Source: Gavia stellata (lineage: Eukaryota > Chordata > Aves > Gaviiformes > Gaviidae). From it: a DNA stretch of 64,000 nt. Positions 37,701-50,399 of the stretch are shown one piece after another (the first letter of the stretch is position 1; each line of letters begins with the position of its first letter). The position numbers and the translations under genes are program-made. The notes beneath the pieces are model-generated. The model worked only from the letters and a program-made list of their open reading frames with translations. It searched no databases and was not told the origin of the DNA. The stretch is taken from positions 6,372,847-6,436,846 of the forward strand of contig NC_082599.1 of the NCBI RefSeq assembly GCF_030936135.1. The letters run 5' to 3'.

Positions 37701-39133
37701 CTTCAAGAGATACAGAAAAAATAGTGGTTTACCACCTGTATAGCTTCTTGAGGTTAATCTGAGATTAAAACAGCACTTCGGACTTGATAACACAACAGAT
37801 TTAGAGTGAAAATAGGATATCCCAGAAAACATTAAGATAATGAATATGTGACCCATGGTAGAATTTGTTTCTATCTGGACATCTTACTTGGATTAATGTG
37901 TATGTTGTGTTAGCAAACCCCAAAAAAAGAAGGCTTCAAGGAAAAATTTTTGCTAGGTAATAAGGCCTTATGCACCATGGATCCTGGTCCAGTTTGCAAG
38001 TAAGGTGCCAAATGCTGGGTGGGCTCACACTACCCAGGGCTGGGAAATGAGGGCTAACGTGCTCGCAGCCATTGCAGTCCCGGGAAAGGAGCCTGTCACG
38101 TTGCTGTGCTTTTCAGAGCCCAGATGCTGACACGGGTCCTGGGGATCACAGTGTACTGCTTCAGTACACATTTTATTTGGAGAGTAAACCAGTACATAAG
38201 GACCAATGAACTGGGAGATGAGTAACACAACTAATACCCCATTTTTTTTCTAACTCTTCAGCATCTGACAACATCCAGTTTACTTTTGCTAATTGTTTTA
38301 GTTGAATTCTGGCCTTGGTGATCTGTTTTAAGTATCACATGGGGTTGAGCCATTGCCAAAATACTTTGAATGCTTTCCTTCTAAAAAAAAATAAATCACA
38401 GGAATTACAGCGATCTCCCTTCATATGGTAGTGATCATATCATATCTAGCACTGTTGTATTACAAAAAGCTAATGCAAAACCAAACAGGTTGTTAACAGA
38501 TTGTGAAATAAACCTCAGTACTTCCATTTATAGTAAACACCCAATATAGCATTAAAACCCACTGAATATATGCCTGCACTTTTATCTTTTTGTCTTGCAC
38601 CTGAATTCCTACAGACAGGTTTTTAGGATCTCATAATATAGAGGAATTTATATGTGAAATCTTTATTTTAGGGCAACATATTATTGACAAACTAGATATA
38701 TGGATCAAAAGATCTTATAATTAAAACACCTGTAGAAGTTTTTCAGCTTGTCTGAACATTGAGCACAGAGGATACAAAAGGAAAACCATCTCCCATGCTA
38801 CAGGCAAAGACAGAACTTCTAGAAATAACCTTTTACAACTGGGTGCTGTCAGTGTGACAACATGTTTCCTCAGCGCAGTATGAAGAGTTTGGATGAGTCA
38901 ACTCTTAATTATTCAAAACACTGCTAATCAGATCAAGGTCAAAGGGCTCCTTTAAGTAGCAAAACATGTTACCCGCTTTAATACGTTTAATAATTGATGA
39001 TTAGTTTTGAGTATTCATATAGCTCTATTAAAATCATTAAGTATACATATTCATGCAGGGGAAGCATGTAATTAAATATTTTGCTGGATCAGGACCAGAG
39101 TGTTCAGCTAGTTGTAGTTTCACACTGCTATTT
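37701..39133. other. AT-rich intronic or intergenic DNA, no feature seen
   Basis: 1.4 kb inside the TTC21A remnant. The exons expected here (TPR segment with AYEYMG) were searched for by eye and not found. Confidence 0.45.
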
Positions 39134-39668
39134 CATAGAATCATAGAACCATAGACTCATTTAGGTTGGAAAAGACCCTTCAGATCATTGAGTCCAACCA
39201 TAAACCTAACACTGCCAAGTCCACCACTAAACCATGTCCCTAAATGCCACATCTACACATCTTTTAAATACCTCCAGGGATGGTGACTTAACCACCTCCC
39301 TGGGCAGCCTGTTCCAGTTCTTGATAACTCTTTTAGTGAAGAAATTTTTCCTAATATCCAATCTAAACCTCCCCTGGTGCAACTTGAGGCCATTTCTTCT
39401 TGTCCTATTGCTTGTTATTTGGGAGAAGAGACTGACATCCCCCTTGCTACAACCTCCTTTCAGGTAGTTGCAGCAAGCGATAAGATCTCCCCTCAGCCTC
39501 CTTTTCTCCAGGCTAAACAACCCCAGATCCCTCAGGTGCTCCTCACAGGTCTTGTGCTCCAGACCCCTCACCAGCTTCGTCGCCCTTCTCTGGACACGCT
39601 CCAGCACCTCAATGTCCTTCTTGTAGTGAGGGGCCCAAAACCGAACACAGTATTCGAGGTGCGGTATC
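39134..39668 (-). mobile_element. CR1 LINE fragment, young subfamily
   Basis: 535 bases, same subfamily as 31737-32082. The - strand frame is open for 147 codons: [20 protein letters not shown], then [20 protein letters not shown]. It is 5'-truncated. A second CR1 tail follows directly at 39689. Confidence 0.94.
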
Positions 39669-39688
39669 AATATTTCCCAGTATTACAT

Positions 39689-39806
39689 AGAATCACAGAA
39701 TCATTAAGGTTGGAAAAGACCTGTAATATCATCAAGTCCAACCATCAACCCAACACCACCATGCCCACTAAACCATGTCCCGCAGTGCCACATCTACACA
39801 TTGATT
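39689..39806 (-). mobile_element. CR1 LINE, short 3' tail fragment
   Basis: It starts with ATAGAATCACAGAATCATT (tail) and AAGGTTGGAAAAGACCTG and ends near CACATCTACACAT. It lies only 20 bases from the previous CR1, on the same strand, and belongs to a different subfamily (ATCAACCCAACACC). Confidence 0.88.
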
Positions 39807-40494
39807 TGACTATATTGAAAATCTTGGGAAAGGAGCAAAATGTCACTAATTCAAATTACTTATGCACATCACAGAACTAAAAGAGTAAGTCTTGAGGAAT
39901 AATGTCCTATTTATTTACTATTAACAGCATAGTAGCTTGATCTTGCCTCCAGATTCTGCAGAACATTCAGTACATAATTCAATCTCTTGTTTGAGTTTTT
40001 TAAGTAACTGTTGTGCTAGTAAACAATTTACTGAAATCCAGTTTTCATAACTCTTAAGAGTTATGGGTGTGATTTTCTACATGCAAATAAACTATACACT
40101 TCAGTAAAAATTAGTCTATGATGCTTTATAAATACTGGTACTCCTAACTCCACTGAAATCAATGAAAAAGTTTAGTATTAATGACATCAGAATCTCACCC
40201 AGTATGTTTACTAGAAAAGTTCACTTTGACCTTATGTAAAGAGGAAAAAGTACAAGATAAATAACCTGCATTCTGTCATTTTTAGTCCTTACTCAACATG
40301 GAAAAAAGTAGTAAACACATTCATATAGAAATATTTTAATATGGTTATTAAATTAATTTCAATGCTTTTAGTTTAAAGTTAAGAAGAAAATGCTATTCAT
40401 TATGGAGAAAAAACAGGTAAAAAAGCAAAGCAGGAGCCTATTAGCAATTTATAGCAGGAAGGAATGTGTATGAAAACATCTTAAGAATTCTTAC
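39807..40494. other. Intronic DNA of the TTC21A remnant, nothing seen
   Basis: AT-rich unique DNA with no exon, repeat or RNA gene recognised. Confidence 0.45.
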
Positions 40495-40683
40495 CTCATA
40501 TTTTGCCAATTCTACAACTACACTGAGGGCATTTTCTACATTGTGTATGCCTGTAGCAGCCATTAAACAGTAGTTCCATAACATCTTTAGCTGATTTTGG
40601 CCCTTGTGCGAACAAGGACAAAACACCTTTAATAATTTTTCTGCTGTTCTTACACCCTGTTGCACAGCTTCCTTCTTCTCATC
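40495..40683 (-). pseudogene. TTC21A: TTC21A exon remnant (QQGVRTAEKLL)
   Basis: It encodes DEKKEAVQQGVRTAEKLLKV, then NQLKMLWNYCLMA and ALSVVVELAKYE, then donor GTAAGA. It matches TTC21A at QQGV-TAEKLL and is the best-preserved remnant. The upstream acceptor is uncertain: the only good one would read into an in-frame TAA before GAT. Confidence 0.82.
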
Positions 40684-42119
40684 TTAATTACTGTAACATT
40701 AAATTCTATATGGCATTTCCTAGTTTATCAAATAGTGACTAATATAAAGCAATATGCACCTTTGTCTATAAATTCTAACTATCCCATATGTAAACAGAGT
40801 GGTTATATATTTGTTTTTCTAAGTATCTCATAAATCACGCTGTTTCCCAGACCAGAAATAAATCACCTTAAACTGCTACTATTTGCATACCTGTTCTATA
40901 GTCAGTGTCATCCTATTCTAGGTTTCACGTGCATGGCTGTTTTCAGAAGGGCTACATTTTCCTTTAGTTTTAAAATGAAAAGACATTTAAAAAGAATGGT
41001 TAGACATTAATATTCTATTTCTAGGTGTGTTGTTGGTATGTACATTCATGCTTTTGCTGTACATAAATTCATGCACTCGAGACTGACAATTTTTATCTCA
41101 CTTGTATGCACGGGGGATACATGTAAGCTACCCCTCCTCTATTTTCCCTCATTTCTTCTTTCTCATGTCACTCGTGCTGGTGTAATAAGAAAGGCATACA
41201 CTCTGCAATACCTGTTTCTCTCAACATCAGAATTTCTGGAAAAATACTTATGGCCTCAAAGCAAGAGATGTAGGAATATACATACAAAAACATATCTCAA
41301 AGAATAGATTTTCAGCTGATTTCAGGAAACAGCATAAACAGCAGAAAAAGCCTGAGTGCCTCCACTTGTGCATGCTGAGATGGCGGCTAAGTATTCATGA
41401 CTGACTGGTGAAGATGACCATCTAGTTTAGCTTCAGTTAACCATGTTCGCAGTGCCTAGTATTTCAGCCAAACCGACAAATGACAGCAGTTGCTGAGTGT
41501 TGTGCACTCGGATGTACAGCGGAGCAATTTTTGACACTGAGGATCAGAATTTCTCTTGTTGAGAAGTTGCAGGTGTGCTGTCATACAGAAGGACAACCTG
41601 CACAAGCACCGTTAAACAGGGACAGCAGAGCCTGGGATGGTGATTCTGGCCTGAAACAACTACAAGAAGATGTGGAAGGAAGGGCAAGGCTCTTGGACTC
41701 ACTGGATACCCTCAAAACAGAAGTAGGTCCTTGGCCAAGAGTAGGATCAGCTGAAACTCTACTGGCAAACTCCTCTTGGCAAGGGTCCTGAGTGCACCAG
41801 CAGGTGCTGCAACCCCGTCCTCACACCCCCCGCGTGTTCAGCTGCCTGTGTTCAGGGTCAGCTTTGATATACTGGGGCTGCAACCTTGGATCAGACTTCT
41901 GTGGAAACTGCTATGTCATGAGAAAATGCTGAACGAGAAAAATAAAACAACTGAGAAGCCTCATTTGGGGCCGTACCCATTGGGCCGGCTGCTCAGGTCC
42001 TTGCTCTTGGTCCTTGCTTGAGCTATACTTCTTAGGACACAATTCCCCATCTCTTCTTCCCCCACTTCCCATTTCATGGTCATCAGCTTTAAACCGATTA
42101 GCACTTTCACTAGTATGCT

Positions 42120-43300
42120 TGAAGCTACTGGCAAGTAAGTCACTCACTGATAAACTTGATGCTAAATGCTGCTTGCTGGTAAAGAAGATGGGAACCTTGC
42201 AGTACCTTATTTGATATTACAGCAGTGATATTGCTTGTTACTATCTGTGGTTGACGGATCTTCATCATGTAAAGCTTTGGGATATTCCCAAACATGACAA
42301 AACTTTGAGCTTTCAGATCACTGGGATGAAACTTCCAACCAGGCAAGGAGGCAACAGTGACTATTAACTAGGGTAGCAAAGATAATTTGACAGGCATTCT
42401 GATACAACCCTTCTGCATGTTTGCCGTTGATAAAGAAAACCCTGGACTTTCTACAGAAGTGATATATTCATGCTGATCAACTGATGAAGTGATCGGGAGA
42501 GTTGGTACACTGACCAACTCCATGCTCTGCATCTTCAATATCACTGAGCCCAAATGAAAGCCAGAACTCCAAAGGTTTAGTTGGCTCAAAGGGAACTTTT
42601 TTACATTTAGCTGCAGACCCAGAGCTCCTTTACGCCAAGAACTAAACTGCACCAGTGCTAAGGGCTTGGCATTTCCTTCTGCTGTCTATATTGTGAAACT
42701 GTTTGCGCAATTCCTAGTGTGGTTTTGCCCCACGTCAGCCATCACAGTCTCAGACAATACTTGGTCACATTTTAGTGCATAATATGGGCCAGGAACGATT
42801 CCAATAGGCAATTGGGTTGCACACACTCTGGTTTAGAGATGAAAGAGTTTAATCACATGGACGTGAGACCTGTCTTGCCAGCGGGACTCAGGAATAAAGG
42901 ATGGGTACCACCCATTTGATTTACTAATAAACTCAGAATGAATTTTTTTGTCATCTGAAACTCTGCCCAGATGCCTCCTTTGTAAGCCCACTGCTGATGC
43001 AAAGTGAAGCAATTAATGTTTTCATTCTCAAGTATGCGACAAGCAGTATCACCTTTTTGAAGAGGCTGCATGCTGCAAAGCAATCGAGCAATAGAGCTCT
43101 CTGCTGGACGCGGTTCTGACCCATGGTAAACAAATATAATTCACCCGACGGAGACAAGATAGTAAGTCAGTCTTCCTAATGAGGATTACCAATGACAAAC
43201 TTTAATAACAGTTTCTGATTTACTGTGTTCAAGTTCCTTAAATCCTCAGTGGTTTTCCAGCCTCCTCTGTCCTTCAATACTAGCAAATAGCTGTTAGAAA
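42120..43300 (-). pseudogene. Unidentified decayed coding-like stretch
   Basis: About 1.2 kb on the - strand reads as protein-like sequence in neighbouring frames, broken by a few stops (for example the segments TRVCATQLPIGIVPGPYYAL, VQFSSWRKGALGLQL and SDLLASSFKHTSESANRF). The 5' part contains GGWKTTEDLRNLN, faintly like a retroelement reverse transcriptase. There are no introns within it. It could be a dead retroelement or a retrocopied gene; I do not recognise it. It lies inside a TTC21A intron. Confidence 0.35.
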
Positions 43301-44126
43301 CCTTGCCCTTGAACTATTTTTAGATCGGTTTTGATATTTCGAGGTAAGATGTTCATCTGCAGCAGAAACAGGTTCTAATTGGAATCTCCTTCCTGCCCTG
43401 AGAAATTAAAGGAAAAGGACTGCAGGAGAACAGAGGCTCGAACTGAATTGTGCAACTTCTGGATATGATGCTAAACACCTACTTGTCTGGAGTAACAGAC
43501 CTGACAGCTTTTCACTGAACACGTGCTGATGCAGAAAGATGGGAATGGAGAGGAAAGAGAAGATAGGTTTCACATCTTGAACAAGAACTCAGAATGCTTG
43601 TTTTGGTGCTAAAGGCTATGCCAAGGTCCTCAAGCACAAAGCACAGTGCTACTGGCAGTACTGCCAGCTTCTAATAGGTTCATGCTGTTCTTGAAGAGCA
43701 TGTGGCGACTGAAGGTAAGAGCACATTGTGAGCTTTAAAGGAGCTGAGGCAACAGTGGTACATTGTTCTCTCCCTGGAGAATAATGGGATAACTCATTGA
43801 AAGTGATTAATCAAATCAGTCTTTTGCAGAGTGTAAGAACTTGGTTTAGACATTGAAAAGGACTCTACAAAAGGTGCTGTACTTGACAATTAAATGAAAA
43901 TGCACAGGAAAACCTCAAGACAGCAGCCAACCTACCTTACAGACATCCCTACAGGTAGAAGTCTTGGATTTGATAGACACAAAGCACTGCTCAGGAATGT
44001 AGTCTTAACCCAAACAACGGAAGGGATGGCTAAGTTCATCAGAGCAGAAAAGTCGCTTCCATAAGTTATTAAACAGTCTGTCAGAAAAGTTGTGATCATG
44101 AGGCACATGAAGAGCCAAAGTCCAGC

Positions 44127-44171
44127 AGGATTTAGACAAATCTGAAACATATTGTTGATAGCTCTCTGGCC
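44127..44171 (-). pseudogene. TTC21A: TTC21A exon remnant (MFQICLNP)
   Basis: The acceptor GTGACTAG is followed by GQRAINNMFQICLNP, matching GQSAIYHMVQICLNP of human TTC21A. No proper donor follows, and homology ends after the Pro. Its phase does not fit the donor of the preceding remnant at 46740. Confidence 0.7.
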
Positions 44172-46611
44172 CTAGTCACTGTCCTTTCTAGCGTTGTTAA
44201 ATTATCTCAGAGCTTGATTAGATGGTGCCATATGCCTATTTGAAAAGAGTAGAGAGTGATCAATCTTCCCAAGTTTCCATATTTACCTATATGAAGCACC
44301 ATGAAAAATGAAAGTCTTTTTAGAAAAAGATAATTTTGAAATATTTGCAGTAAGCATACATCTGTATACAAACTTATAAACAATAAGTGTATGAATTTCT
44401 TCAGATAGATGTTTAACTTGTTTTATAATATATTGATGGCTGTACAGGTTTTCTCATACATATGCCATCCTTTCATTTATAGCTTCACAGTTCTTACAGT
44501 TTTACAGATCATGCGCTTGCCGGTTCTGATGCACAGATTAATGCAAAATCAACCACTTAAAAAAGAGACAAATCAGGCACGAACCATGTAAACTCTGCCA
44601 AGGAAGGAGGAAGTTAGCCCTGGGGGAGAATGAGTTTGTTTACTTTTCCCCAAGTATCACAACTCTTGCATTGAATCATGACTACTTAAGTACCTAGCTT
44701 CTGCTTATATGCTTAGACAAAGAGTGCTTCTGCAATTAATGAAGCACTTTTGTTTAGGTGCTGAATGAATTTAAACTCTGCCAATGGTATGTGTTGCTGG
44801 AAACCTGCCAATTCAAATCTCTCTCTGGGACACAGATGCCTACATTTCTCCAAACTTCTACCTTAAACGTCGAAGTTGATGCTCTCACCCTGAAATCCTA
44901 GCAAAGCCACGAGCTCTACTAAATACACAATGCTCCCTTTATGAAACAGTGAGCAAGAGAATAGGTGGGTCGTGCCAGAAGTTAACTATGTTGTTTAACA
45001 CAATTCACAAAGATACACCTCTATTACGGTGATGACGACAAATAAAATAGTGAAGAGCAATATTGGTAAAGAACAGCATTTCCTTTAACAACTGAGATCT
45101 AAAAAGAACCTCTTTGAGCAACTGGCAAGGATGATTTATAATTAGAGTAGCACACAGCATTAGGGTATTGGCTCCTGTGCTCTCCAGTTATCTACATAGC
45201 TCAAAACCGATGATCGGGTAAGCTCCATCAGCTGTGCCGAGGGTAATGTTACAGAAACAGTTGAGCTGCTCTAACAGCCTGTTGGTACAAAAAAAAAGTG
45301 ACTTGTTATCACTCTATTCCTGGCAACAAGGTCCTCACTTGCTTTGAGGTCTGGAACTTTTCCTCTCACATGGTAAAATGATTTGATTCACTAACCCAGG
45401 GAAAATATATTCATATTCTTACTGGTTATTTCTCTGTCATTTTAGAAAGCTGAATCAGGCAGGTACAGAATTGGATGATTTTCAGAGCCTGTGCAGGTGA
45501 GACCATATGGCAAGAAGCAAGGCAGAAGGAAGAGCAGGACCTTCGCATTTCAGCACAGCAAGTGCCTGAATCAGTATCATAAAGTTAGACATCAATGTTC
45601 AGAAGTAAAAAAATTGCACATCTACATAATGAACATTTTATTAAGTTTTTGATTCAGTGCTGCAAAGACAGTCCTGTGCAGGCTGAAAGATCTGTGCCAC
45701 ATACTCTCTATTGTGTCTTCACATATTTAACACATCCCAGTCGCTTATGCCTGTAGAGACTTACTCTGAGCATAGAGTGCATAAAGAAATCACTAAAGAC
45801 GTAAGTTAAACGGATTCCAGTTACAAACAATTTGGGCTTGTGTATTCTGCATTATGCAGTGAAAGGAAAAGAAAACTTCTCACTATCAGATTGATTATAT
45901 AGTCCAAATTAGTTTTGTTTAATTGTATTTTGATATATCATTTACAGATACATATTAGATGTGAAACCCTATAATTACAATCTCTCATTTTAAAGCCAAA
46001 TACCAAAACGATCTAAAGCCAAAAAGTAGACTAAGAACTACCTGGACTTGTATGTACAACTGGAAAATGGGTAAAACCCCATATTTGTAGAATATAGAGG
46101 TCATATGTATATCACAAATGTATAGAAAATATTTTGAGATCCCCAAAATAAACAGGTGCCTTTTACAGTATGTTACAGGACATATCTGAATTCTCTTACT
46201 GACTACATTATAGGAAAACATCTTGGGCAGAATCCTGGCTCACTGAAATAATTTAAGCCAGGATTTGTCTCCTAATATTTGCAGACGGAGGACTATGTAC
46301 AATCAAAGCTCTTGTGTTAAGTATCTGCAGTTGATATACTCAAATCAACATACTTCTATTTGGAGTACTCTATTTCACTATCTGTATAGCTTTCCCATCC
46401 TCATGTTCCAGTACTTTCCAAAAGAAGTCTTGACCTATTAAGAAGTTTGTATTTCTACCAGCTCTAACTTAGAAGCAAATCTGAAAACACTAGTTTCATT
46501 TCTGTGCACATGAAGAAATAACATTTAACAAACTGAGCCTTAAAGCAGTCACATGAACTGAGACCAGGGGAACATGCATCTCCAAGATGTGAAGCTGAAC
46601 AGAAATGAAAG
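44172..46611. other. Intronic DNA of the TTC21A remnant, nothing seen
   Basis: 2.4 kb of AT-rich DNA. No repeat family or exon was recognised. Confidence 0.45.
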
Positions 46612-46615
46612 GAAG

Positions 46616-46672
46616 TGATGGTTGGACTTGATGATCTTACAGGTCTTTTCCAACCGCAGTGATTCTGTGAAC
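46616..46672 (+). mobile_element. CR1 LINE, very short 3' tail
   Basis: About 57 bases: GGTTGGACTTGATGATC, CAGGTCTTTTCCAACC and ATTCTGTGA. It is an extremely truncated CR1 on the opposite strand to the TTC21A remnant. Confidence 0.85.
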
Positions 46673-46739
46673 TGCACAGAGGTTCTGCAGCACTGCTCTG
46701 AAAACCTTAAATCCACAAATATTCCTTTGTATGCCTTAC

Positions 46740-46883
46740 CAGCAGTAGAGTCCTTTGAGGTAGTTATATGCAGGTTCCCAAAATAATCACGTTTCTTCAC
46801 CACTTCAAAGAAAAATGTAGTTTTATCAAGGCTACCACTTCTTCTCAGCAAATCAACTAATCTTTCCAGGGCTGAAAAGTTAC
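46740..46883 (-). pseudogene. TTC21A: TTC21A exon remnant with internal deletion
   Basis: The acceptor TTTTAG is followed by NFSALERLVDLLRRSGSLDK and FFFEVVKK, matching the family DLLRRSGKLED / FFELAKK. It then jumps to TTSKDSTAG, where about 34 conserved residues including the GIYCW motif are missing. Donor GCTG|GTAAGG. Confidence 0.78.
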
Positions 46884-47348
46884 CTAAAAATTATAAAGCA
46901 ATAAAGTGCATTTTATGTCTACCTTACAACAACTCAGATGCTTTCAAATCTGGCAAAAATTACATATTGACTTAAATCATGCAGAATTTTTTTGTTTTGT
47001 TTTGGGGGCTGTAATCAATAAGATACAGCAACATTGCTTGTCTCCTGGGACGAGGATAAGGTTTTTAAAAGAAAAAATGGCAGAGCCACAGAGCCAAAGA
47101 GAATTCAGATGCTGCTAACACTTCCAGGTTCTTGAAGTAGAAGGCTCTTCCAGAAAACTTCAGATCTATTCATATTCTACATGTGACACTACAGAAAGTC
47201 CTAAGAAACCCTGGATTTTACTCAGAAGGGGACAACTTTGTAGGTGAAATTAAGAAAAGAGAGTTTTCACATTTCCATATATTTTTTAAAACTTAAAACA
47301 GAAATCTGAACAAACACACAATATTCAAGATTATTTAATGTTATATAC

Positions 47349-47430
47349 CTGGTGATTTTTTCACAATATTCTGATAAAGGTTTATTGCTTGTTCATACTT
47401 CTGTTTCCTGAACACAAGATCTGCCATCAT
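47349..47430 (-). pseudogene. TTC21A: TTC21A exon remnant (MADLVFRKQKYEQAI)
   Basis: The acceptor TCTTCTAG is followed by MMADLVFRKQKYEQAINLYQ, matching human LMADLMFRKQKHEAAINLYH. Donor CACCAG|GTATAT. It is in phase with the next remnant (46883). Confidence 0.82.
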
Positions 47431-47589
47431 CTAGAAGACAATAACTTAGTAGGAAGAGAGGTCCCTAAACCCGTTCTTAGGTGTCACACTGTAATGGATG
47501 GATCAATATCACCACTTTGGTATACAATTACCCACAAAAAGCAAACATTTCTTCTGTTTTCAGATGTGTGTATAGAGTGAATATTTTTT

Positions 47590-49150
47590 CCACCTGGACA
47601 CTCACAAGTCTATGGGGCCTGATGGCATCCACCCAAGAGTACTGAGGGAGCTGGCGGAGGAGCTTGCCAAGCCACTCTCCATCATTTATCAACAGTCCTG
47701 GTCAACGGGGGAGGTCCCAGATGACTGGAGGCTTCCCAACGTGATGCCCGTCTACAAGAAGGGCCGGAAGGAGGATCCAGGGAACTACAGGCCTTTCAGC
47801 CTGACCTCGGTGCCAGCAAAGATTATGGAGAGGTTCATTTTGAGGGCGCTCACAGGGCACATGCAGGATAACCAAGGGATCAGGCCCAGCCAGCACAGGT
47901 TCATGAAAGGCAGGTCCTGCTTGACCAACCTGATCTCCTTCTATGACCTGGTGACCCGCCCAGTGGACGAGGGAAAGGCTGTCGGTGTTGTCTACTTGGG
48001 CCTTAGTAAAGCCTTCGACACTGTCTCCCACAGTATTCTCCTGGAGAAGCTGGCAAATCATGGCTTAGACAGGTGCACTCTTCGCTGGGTAAAAAACTGG
48101 CTGGACGGCCGAGCCCAGAGAGTCGTGGTGAATGGAGTGAAATCCAGTTGGCGGCCGGTCACAAGCGGAGTCCCCCAGGGCTCAGTTTTGGGGCCGGTCT
48201 TGTTTAATATCTTTATCGATGATCTGGATGAGGGGATCGAGTGCTCCCTCAGCAAGTTTGCAGATGACACCAAGCTGGGAGGGAGTGTTGATCTGCTCGA
48301 GGGTTGGAAGGCTCTGCAGAGGGATCTGGACAGGCTGGATCGATGGGCTGAGGCCAATTGGATGAGGTTCAACAAGGCCAAGTGCCGGGTCCTGCACTTG
48401 GGTCACAACAACCCCATGCAACGCTACAGGCTTGGGGACGAGTGGCTGGAAAGCTGCCTGTCGGAAAAGGACCTGGGGGTGTTGACTGACAGCCGGCTGA
48501 AGATGAGCCAGCAGTGTGCCCAGGTGGCCAAGAAGGCCAACGGCATCCTGGCCTGTATCAGAAATGGTGTGGCCAGCAGGAGTAGGGAGGTGATCGTGCC
48601 CCTGTACTCGGCGCTGGTGAGGCCGCACCTCGAATGCTGTGTTCAGTTTTGGGCCCCTCACTACAAGAAGGACATTGAGGTGCTGGAGCGTGTCCAGAGA
48701 AGGGCGACGGAGCTGGTGAGCGGTCTGGAGCACAAGTCTGATGAGGAGCGGCTGAGGGAGCTGGGGTTGTTCAGTCTGGAGAAGAGGAGGCTGAGGGGAG
48801 ACCTTATCGCTCTCTCCAACTACCTGAAAGGGGGTTGCAGAGAGGTGGGTGTTGGTCTCTTCTCCCAAGTGACTAGCGACAGGACAAGAGGAAATGGCCT
48901 CAAGTTGTGCCAGGGGAGGTTTAGGCTGGATATTAGGAAAAATTTCTTTACTGAGAGAGTGGTGACACACTGGAATAAGCTTCCCAGAGAAGTGGTGGAG
49001 TCACCCGCACTGGAGGCGTTCAAGGAACGTGTGGACGAGGCATTGTGGGACATGGTTTAGTGGGCATGGTGGTGTTGGTTGATGGTTGGACTTGATGATC
49101 TTACAGGTCTTTTCCAACCATAGTGATTCTGTGATTCTGTGATTCTGTCC
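47590..49150 (+). mobile_element. CR1 LINE, 1.56 kb, with open reverse-transcriptase frame
   Basis: It is a 5'-truncated CR1 whose ORF2 is open from 47612 to the stop at 49060 (482 codons from the first Met). Reverse-transcriptase landmarks in order are [66 protein letters not shown] and FADDTKLGG. The C-terminal half ends DEALWDMV. The 3' tail has three ATTCTGTG units. The endonuclease domain is missing, so it cannot move by itself. The undamaged frame marks a young insertion. It sits between two TTC21A remnants. Confidence 0.97.
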
Positions 49151-50399
49151 TACAAAGACTGTGTTTGGGGGATACAGATCTCTGATTTTCATCGTTCCAT
49201 TACTTCACACCTTTTCTATGACTTTTTCTGGAAAAAATTTAGTGATGCCAACCTATCATGCCAGTAATTTCATTATTAGTATTTTCATGTAAAAATAGTG
49301 TGCTGGTGTGTAGACTGGGAAAACAGTTATTGGATCTTGACAATCAATCATCCAAATTAAAATAAGCCAACTTCAGTATTATCTGAGAAAATAAGAAGTA
49401 ATTAAAAATGAAGTATTTAGATAACAATTTCATTAAGTATCAAGAGCCTCTTATTTTCTCTCTACTGAGTTCTATCATTGAAGACAGAAACAGAGTAGAT
49501 CAATTTTTTCCAATGCAATTTCAATCTACTTTTATAATTACACCGAAGATAGATTTCCCCATTAGCACAACTATTGCAGTATCCAAGTAATTATGAATAA
49601 TCAGAAAAGGATATTCTTTACTGATTTTTCTTCTGCATCATTAATTATCTGACATGACAGATAATTATTTCTATTATGAATAAACAACTAGTGGAAACAT
49701 GGAGGAAGTCAAATACAAATAATAAGATGGCCAGTCTTTGAAAATCAGTGTATTCCTGGAAAATGTTTATAGCAGTTCTATTTAAATGAAGCTGCATGTG
49801 CTTGCTAGACATTAAAGCTTGTAATATGTTGCATATCATTAGGTCTCAGTAAAAGCGTAGATGAAATTCATATCTAATTCAATGCTATTTTCTGCTAGCT
49901 AATGGCCCTGAAAATCAAGCATTCACAAATGTAAATGTGAGTTTTTCCAAACCAGTATTTTAGGGGCTTTAAGAACAAGCTTTTACTGCAAGTAGAAAAC
50001 CATACCTGAGCAATTTTCTTTCTTGTAAGTGTGACCTGATTTTTACATTTGCAATATGATACTCTCTGCTGATGATTTAATATATTACACATAAATTTTT
50101 AAATACTTTTAAATTATTTGATACACTTTATTGAATAGATAAATAAATATAAAAATTACTAGCATGGCCTTATTTCCTTTTTGTGTTTGTGTGCCTTTTT
50201 GGCTCTTATTCCATTAAAATGTCAGAAATATGATTTAAGAATTCACCCATGGTAATTCTATGGTTTTGAAAAATCAATAAATATTTCCTTTCTGTATTTT
50301 TGAGGACACGACACTAACAGAATAATTTCTCTCACTTACCTTGTATATAGATATTATGAATAAGATGTTGATTGAGATTTTAAAAACTACTTTCTTTAC
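49151..50399. other. Intronic DNA of the TTC21A remnant, nothing seen
   Basis: AT-rich. The exon that should lie between the flanking remnants (family segment VMLELAQLYLLQG) was not found here. Confidence 0.45.

Noticed and set aside
41480-41791. 103-codon frame on the + strand
   Set aside because: No recognisable family, no regulatory context; it lies in an intron of the TTC21A remnant.
47612-49060. A host gene of 482 codons
   Set aside because: Reverse-transcriptase motifs and the CR1 tail show it is a LINE ORF2 fragment.
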